Source: Bacteroidales bacterium (GTDB taxonomy: Bacteria; Bacteroidota; Bacteroidia; Bacteroidales; WCHB1-69). From it: DNA of 9,383 nucleotides. Shown here one piece after another: positions 5,696-9,383 of the stretch (its first letter is position 1; every line of letters begins with the position of its first letter). Both the position numbers and the translations under genes were made by a program. The notes below the pieces were generated by a model that saw nothing but the letters and a program-made list of their open reading frames with translations, ran no database searches and had not been told where the DNA came from. Location of the stretch: NCBI GenBank assembly GCA_012838875.1, contig DUOL01000155.1, positions 1 to 9,383 on the forward strand, given 5' to 3'.

Positions 5696-6663
5696 TATTT
5701 ATCCCTATCTCTTAGTCGAGTTATCCAATCTTGTAAAACTTCTTTCCCTTTAGGGTTGATATCGTCAAGCGTATTCAACAAATTAAGAGCTTGATTGCCG
5801 TATTCTAAAATGAGATTTTCGCACTTCTTTTTAATTTCAAGCTCTTCATAAAGTTTTTTAATAAGCATAAATTTCTCTTCAAATTTTGAATCGGGTAGTG
5901 ATAAGTAATTTGATAATTTCAGCTTTTGTTCCGGCGTGGCGTCTTCGATTGCACGCAAGAGCGGATAAGTTTTTTTATTCTCCTTAATATCTCCTCCGTT
6001 AATCTTCCCAAACACTGTATTATCTCCGTAAATATCCAGCAAGTCATCTTTTAATTGAAAAGCGATACCAATATTAATACCAATGTCGTATGCTATTTGT
6101 TGATTTTTTGGTGAGGTTTGAGATAAAATCGCTCCTGCTTTAAGACAGCCGGCTATCATAACGGCGGTTTTCAGGCGAATCATCTTTAAGTATTCGCTAA
6201 TAGAGACATTTTTTTGATTCTCAAAATCAAGGTCATATTGTTGTCCTTCGCAAATTTCGATAGAAGTTTTGGAAATAAGATGAGAAAGTTCTAATTTGAT
6301 ATCAGCGGTAGTCGGTGTTTGTAACATTGTTTGCAAGGCGAAAGTTGCCATGGCATCTCCTGACAAAATAGCGATATTAGTATTCCATTTTTTATAGACG
6401 CTCGGTTCGCCGCGGCGTTGCGGAGCTTGGTCCATAATGTCATCATGTATGAGCGTGAAATTGTGTAACAACTCGAAAGCCGCAGCCGGATATAAAGCCG
6501 CCTCCGTAGGACCGTTAAACAGTTGAGTGCTTATATAAACCATCTGGGGACGCAAATGCTTACCGTCTTGTGATAAAACATAATCTATGGGATTATAAAG
6601 ATTTTTCGGCTCTCTATTATTATGATTCGTAATCTGTTTAAAAAATTGAGATAATTGTTCCAA
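5695..6663 (-). CDS. Polyprenyl diphosphate synthase (short-chain type), TTG start
   Basis: This is a trans-isoprenyl diphosphate synthase that condenses isopentenyl diphosphate onto an allylic primer to give FPP, GGPP or a longer product for quinones or the undecaprenyl carrier. The 322-residue protein shows GKHLRP (34-39), the first Asp-rich motif DDIMD (74-78) followed by RRGEPS (83-88), GDAM (102-105), GQQYDL (140-145), KT (165-166), the second Asp-rich motif in FQLKDDLLDIYGD (202-214) and GGDIKENKKTYP (223-234). Phenylalanine at position 69, five residues before the first motif, favours a short product (FPP or GGPP), but chain length cannot be fixed from sequence. The first in-frame ATG would remove about 40 residues, including GKHLRP, and an in-frame stop lies 11 codons upstream, so TTG at 6661-6663 is the best start; ATT one codon upstream is less likely. 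It heads the mrdA-rodA operon. Confidence 0.95.
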   Translation of the reverse strand: MEQLSQFFKQITNHNNREPKNLYNPIDYVLSQDGKHLRPQMVYISTQLFNGPTEAALYPAAAFELLHNFTLIHDDIMDQAPQRRGEPSVYKKWNTNIAILSGDAMATFALQTMLQTPTTADIKLELSHLISKTSIEICEGQQYDLDFENQKNVSISEYLKMIRLKTAVMIAGCLKAGAILSQTSPKNQQIAYDIGINIGIAFQLKDDLLDIYGDNTVFGKINGGDIKENKKTYPLLRAIEDATPEQKLKLSNYLSLPDSKFEEKFMLIKKLYEELEIKKKCENLILEYGNQALNLLNTLDDINPKGKEVLQDWITRLRDRDK

Positions 6664-6706
6664 AATATGCTTAATTTGTGTTACTTGGTATTTTTAATTT
6701 TAAATG

Positions 6707-6714
6707 CAAAAATA
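6707..6714 (-). promoter_or_regulatory. Probable promoter of the prenyl synthase-mrdA-rodA operon
   Basis: The minus strand reads TATTTTTG, matching the TAnnTTTG -7 element of Bacteroidota, 44 bases upstream of the TTG start. A TTTC that resembles the -33 TTTG lies at 6731-6734, with a 16-base spacer. A transcript starting near 6700 would have a leader of roughly 35-40 bases. No other promoter match is evident between the genes of the operon. Confidence 0.55.
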
Positions 6715-6738
6715 AGAAAAAGAATTGAAAGAAACTAT

Positions 6739-6754
6739 CACCCCCTTTTGGGTG
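6739..6754. repeat. Small hairpin between divergent promoters
   Basis: CACCC (6739-6743) and GGGTG (6750-6754) form a five-pair stem around CCTTTT. The segment TCACCCCCTTTTGGGTG resembles the 22-base hairpin repeats at 1155 and 1208 (TCACCC...GGGGT), so it may be a diverged relative. It lies upstream of both divergent promoters, where a regulator site would also be expected. Confidence 0.4.
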
Positions 6755-6834
6755 TCAATCAGCACGGCAACGAGAAGAAGTGAGAAAATATGTCCGAAAA
6801 ATAAAATAAATGCAATTGTAAAATAAATTTCCTG

Positions 6835-6842
6835 TACTTTTG
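6835..6842 (+). promoter_or_regulatory. Promoter of the TonB-dependent receptor gene
   Basis: TACTTTTG followed by CA matches the TAnnTTTG -7 element exactly. A partial -33 element, TTG, lies at 6816-6818. The ATG of the receptor is only 12 bases beyond the element, so the leader would be about ten bases or less. The final TTG of the element also opens the reading frame in phase with the gene, but as part of the promoter it is unlikely to be the translation start. Confidence 0.6.
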
Positions 6843-6854
6843 CAACGGAAAATT

Positions 6855-8201
6855 ATGAAAAAAATAGTCTTACTATTTACGGTTTTTTTAATCTTCCTTT
6901 TACCTAATTGGGGATTTGGGCAAAATGGAATTGTTAAGGGATTTGTCTATGACGATTCCGATGGTGAGCCAATCGGCTTCTGTGCCGTGCAGTTGAAAGG
7001 AACTCCTTTCGGGGCAATGACGGAAAGAAACGGCTCTTTTGTTATTAGCAAAATTCCTAAGGGGGAATATACCTTAGTAATTAACTTTTTCGGGTACGAT
7101 TCTTTAGTCGATAATATTTCCATTAATGAAAATACCGTAATTAAACGTTACTTATTGCAACCCTCTAAGGTATTTCTTGAAGCCGTTCAAGTATCGGGCG
7201 AAGCAAAACGAGTGATTACCGAAACTCGAACCGCCGTTATTTCGATTTCGCCGAAAGAGATGACTAAAATGCCTTCCATTGGCGGACAACCCGATTTTGC
7301 TCAATATCTGCAAGTTCTACCCGGTATTATTTCAACAGGCGACCAAGGCGGTCAACTTTATATTCGTGGCGGCACTCCCATACAAAATATGGTCTTATTT
7401 GACGGGATGCTTGTCTTAAATCCGTTTCACTCTATCGGGCTTTTTTCCGTTTTCGATAACGATATTATGAGCAATGCGGACGTTTATACGGGCGGTTTTG
7501 GGGCAGAGTTCGGCGGTCGCGTCTCTTCGATTATGAACATCTATACGCGAGACGGAAATAGAAAGCGAATATCCGGAAAAATTGACGCCAATACCTTCGG
7601 CGGTAAACTTTTATTAGAAGGTCCATTTGTCAAATTAACCGATGAGCGAAACGTCTATGTAAGCTATATCCTCTCGGCAAAAGGCTCCTTTTTGAATGAG
7701 TCTTCAAAGCTGTTTTACAAATATGCGGATACTAACGGGCTGCCTTTCAATTATTTAGACGTGTATGGTAAAATCTCATTAGGACTGAAAAACGGTACGA
7801 AAATTAACTTTTTCGGTTTTAATTTTGCCGACAAAGTTCACTATACAAATATAGCTAAGTACAAATGGAATAATTATGCCGTAGGGACTAACTTCTTGGT
7901 TATTCCCGGGAATGCCCCGGTAACTTTGGAAGGGACTATTGCTTATTCAGATTATGGAATTAGGTTAGACGATTATTTTAGTCGGCGACAAGATAGTAGC
8001 TCTCTTGCCGGCTTTACCGCCAATTTGAATATTTCATATTACATTGATAAACATCTCCTCAACGTAGGAGTCGAGTTGCTTGGTTATCGTACCAGCTATT
8101 CGTTTTACAGCACTCCGTTTACAAAGTATCGGAGGTTGACCACACTTCGGACATTGCCGTTTACGCCAAATTCAAATACAATTTCCGTGACAAGTGGTTA
8201 A
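6855..8201 (+). CDS. Receptor N-terminal part: signal peptide, regulatory domain, plug, first barrel strands
   Basis: As read, this frame encodes 448 residues. Residues 1-22 form a signal peptide (hydrophobic core at 4-17, probable cleavage after FGQ). Residues 26-103 are a carboxypeptidase-regulatory-like beta-sandwich (GIVKGFVYDDSDGEPI, then GEYTLVINFFGYDS). LEAVQVSGE (109-117) is in the place of the TonB-interaction segment. The plug spans about 130-235, with YLQVLPGI (151-158), QLYIRGG (167-173), LFDGM (181-185) and VYTGGFGAEFGGRVSSI (210-226). Barrel strands follow. After about residue 424 the reading changes to YRRLTTLRTLPFTP and loses barrel character until the stop at 8199-8201, which marks the frameshift. 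Translated alone, it would lack most of the barrel and could not form a channel. Confidence 0.85.
   Translation: MKKIVLLFTVFLIFLLPNWGFGQNGIVKGFVYDDSDGEPIGFCAVQLKGTPFGAMTERNGSFVISKIPKGEYTLVINFFGYDSLVDNISINENTVIKRYLLQPSKVFLEAVQVSGEAKRVITETRTAVISISPKEMTKMPSIGGQPDFAQYLQVLPGIISTGDQGGQLYIRGGTPIQNMVLFDGMLVLNPFHSIGLFSVFDNDIMSNADVYTGGFGAEFGGRVSSIMNIYTRDGNRKRISGKIDANTFGGKLLLEGPFVKLTDERNVYVSYILSAKGSFLNESSKLFYKYADTNGLPFNYLDVYGKISLGLKNGTKINFFGFNFADKVHYTNIAKYKWNNYAVGTNFLVIPGNAPVTLEGTIAYSDYGIRLDDYFSRRQDSSSLAGFTANLNISYYIDKHLLNVGVELLGYRTSYSFYSTPFTKYRRLTTLRTLPFTPNSNTISVTSG
8121..8130 (+). other. Frameshift site in the receptor gene
   Basis: Up to ACA-AAG (8121-8126) the upstream frame reads a sensible barrel strand (GYRTSYSFYSTPFTK). 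From GTA (8126-8128) onward the sensible sequence continues in the other phase. One missing base, for example an A in the short run at 8123-8125, explains the break. The exact position could vary by some bases because both frames stay open through this stretch. Confidence 0.75.
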
Positions 8202-8218
8202 TTGAGCCAAGTTTTCGG

Positions 8219-9163
8219 GTGCAATATTACGGTTCTTTGAATGTTGCTTCTCCGGAGCCGCGTTTTTCCATGAAATATAATATTACTAAAAAAATAAGGC
8301 TAAAGTTTGCCGCCGGGCTCTACTCGCAAAATTATGTTGCTGCCACCTCCGATAGAGATGTAGTCAATCTTTTTTACGGATTTTTATCTTCTCCGGACGA
8401 CCTGCCGCGTAAATACAATGGGAAAGATGTAAAAGATAATTTACAACGCTCCCAGCACCTTATTGCCGGTATCGAGATAGATGAGATTCCCTATACAACC
8501 GTTAATATTGAAGGTTATTTCAAAAATTTCCCTCGTATTGTCTCCCTGAATCGGTACAAGATTTATGAGGATAACGAGTATTATATGGATAAACCCGAAA
8601 TTGAGCGAAAAGATTTTATTTTTGAGAAAGGGCAAGCCTACGGAGGAGATATTACGCTGAAATTTGAGTATAAAGGTCTCTATCTCTGGGCTGTCTATTC
8701 GCTGGGGTGGGTTGTTCGTAACGATGGCGTTGTTAAGTATGCCCCCCATTTTGATAGGAGACACAATGTCAATTTGCTTCTTTCGTATGCGTGTGGGAAA
8801 CGTAAATCGTGGCAATTTGATATTCGCTGGAATTTTGGTTCGGGCTTCCCGTATACGCAAAATCAAGGTTATTATCCTTACTATTTGCCGACAGACGGTA
8901 TTGGCGATGATTATGTGTCGGCGAATGAGAACATCTCTTTTTTCCTTGCCGACCTCAATAAGGCACGTTTGCCCGCATATCACCGTCTGGACGCCAATAT
9001 CAAAAAGAAATTTTTTATCGGTGAGCGAAATGTTATCGAGCTTAATGCCGGCGTAACCAATTTATACAATTATCGCAATATTTTCTATGTTAATCGCATA
9101 AGCAACCAAATTGTTTACCAATTGCCTTTAATTTACAGTTTTGGGCTATCTTGGAGTTTTTAA
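8219..9163 (+). CDS. Receptor C-terminal part: beta-barrel
   Basis: This frame holds the rest of the barrel. The nominal start is a GTG at 8219, but the protein character clearly begins earlier in the same phase, near 8126, reading VSEVDHTSDIAVYAKFKY and then DKWLIEPSFRVQYYGS, the typical continuation of such receptors. Further on are SPEPRFSMKYNI, many alternating hydrophobic and polar strands, GVTNLYNYRNIFYV and the ending YQLPLIYSFGLSWSF, whose last residue is the aromatic residue needed for recognition by the BAM complex. The frame has no signal peptide or start signal of its own, so it is not an independent gene and would be made only if the frame were restored. Confidence 0.8.
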   Translation: MQYYGSLNVASPEPRFSMKYNITKKIRLKFAAGLYSQNYVAATSDRDVVNLFYGFLSSPDDLPRKYNGKDVKDNLQRSQHLIAGIEIDEIPYTTVNIEGYFKNFPRIVSLNRYKIYEDNEYYMDKPEIERKDFIFEKGQAYGGDITLKFEYKGLYLWAVYSLGWVVRNDGVVKYAPHFDRRHNVNLLLSYACGKRKSWQFDIRWNFGSGFPYTQNQGYYPYYLPTDGIGDDYVSANENISFFLADLNKARLPAYHRLDANIKKKFFIGERNVIELNAGVTNLYNYRNIFYVNRISNQIVYQLPLIYSFGLSWSF

Positions 9164-9222
9164 GATTATTTTCTTCAAATACTTTACAAGAGCAATAATA
9201 TTTATAATTTTAATTTTAATTA

Positions 9223-9310
9223 GGGCGTGTCCCGTTCGCTAGCGCTCACGGCTTGTGCCCGCGGACTTGGAACCGAAGACCGACCCCGTGCGTAGCGAGG
9301 GGGCACGCCC
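9223..9310. repeat. Dispersed hairpin repeat, copy 2 (complete)
   Basis: GGGCGTG (9223-9229) and CACGCCC (9304-9310) close the unit. TTCGCT near 9235-9240 pairs with AGCGA near 9294-9298, and CACGG (9247-9251) pairs with CCGTG (9286-9290), so the whole segment can fold as one long hairpin. Bases 9247-9310 match 1831-1894 at 58 of 64 positions. It lies 60 bases after the receptor stop and may act as a transcript end. The rest of 9164-9383 is A+T-rich without a supported gene. Confidence 0.85.
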
Positions 9311-9383
9311 AAAAGAAAAATATTATTATTATTCACTACTGACCGACTAAATTTTTCCAAAAAATAAATAAAGGGGGTTGACC

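Larger units (their letters stand above)
6855..9163 (+). pseudogene. TonB-dependent outer-membrane receptor, interrupted by one frameshift
   Basis: Restoring one base near 8121-8130 gives a continuous product of about 769 residues, a normal size for Bacteroidota TonB-dependent receptors that carry a carboxypeptidase-regulatory-like domain. Such receptors import a bound ligand across the outer membrane using energy passed from TonB-ExbBD. No SusD-like lipoprotein, sensor or anti-sigma gene follows, so the substrate cannot be inferred. I chose ATG at 6855-6857 over an in-phase TTG at 6840 because the signal peptide MKKIVLLFTVFLIFLLP begins there and the TTG lies in the promoter. Both halves look well conserved, with no stops or gaps other than the frameshift, so the break is recent, a sequencing or assembly error, or a phase-variable state. 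Confidence 0.85.

Noticed and set aside
8441..8983. 180-codon minus-strand frame and an overlapping 130-codon plus-strand frame (8664-9056)
   Set aside because: Both are shadows of the receptor barrel frame, which carries the recognisable sequence.

Overview
The window looks like a chromosomal segment of a Bacteroidota bacterium, probably of the order Bacteroidales. The signs are TAnnTTTG-type promoters, weak Shine-Dalgarno signals in front of most genes, a TonB-dependent receptor with an N-terminal carboxypeptidase-regulatory-like domain, and G+C-rich dispersed hairpin repeats set in A+T-rich intergenic DNA. I cannot name the genus from the sequence alone.

Region 1 (1-1920) is a repeat-rich accessory island. 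A roughly 135-base repeat occurs as an inverted pair (1-138 and 1678-1812, with 51 bases identical). A second repeat occurs as a direct pair (144-251 and 1382-1628); the second copy carries an extra ~140 bases dominated by a 107-base palindrome. Two 22-base hairpin repeats lie at 1155-1229. Between these repeats sits a minus-strand cassette: a TACCTTTG promoter, a short remnant of an RHS-repeat core (RYFYHPDLSIWLSVDP), an overlapping 37-codon frame that ends 5 bases before the next start, and an unrecognised 169-residue membrane protein. The arrangement resembles the eroded tip of an RHS toxin followed by an orphan immunity gene. That reading is inference.

Region 2 (1924-6663, minus strand) is one tight operon in transcription order: a polyprenyl diphosphate synthase (TTG start), mrdA (penicillin-binding protein 2), rodA (SEDS glycosyltransferase) and a 229-residue Mpv17/PMP22-like membrane protein. 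PBP2 and RodA together form the core peptidoglycan synthase of cell elongation. The prenyl synthase supplies isoprenoid diphosphates that could feed the undecaprenyl carrier. The mreBCD genes that often accompany mrdA-rodA in this phylum are not between these genes.

Region 3 (6664-6854) is a divergent promoter region, with a TAnnTTTG element facing each way and a small hairpin between them.

Region 4 (6855-9163, plus strand) is a TonB-dependent outer-membrane receptor broken by a single frameshift near 8121-8130. Downstream (9223-9310) is a hairpin repeat that also occurs, in the same orientation, at 1831-1894, so the operon and receptor lie between two direct copies.
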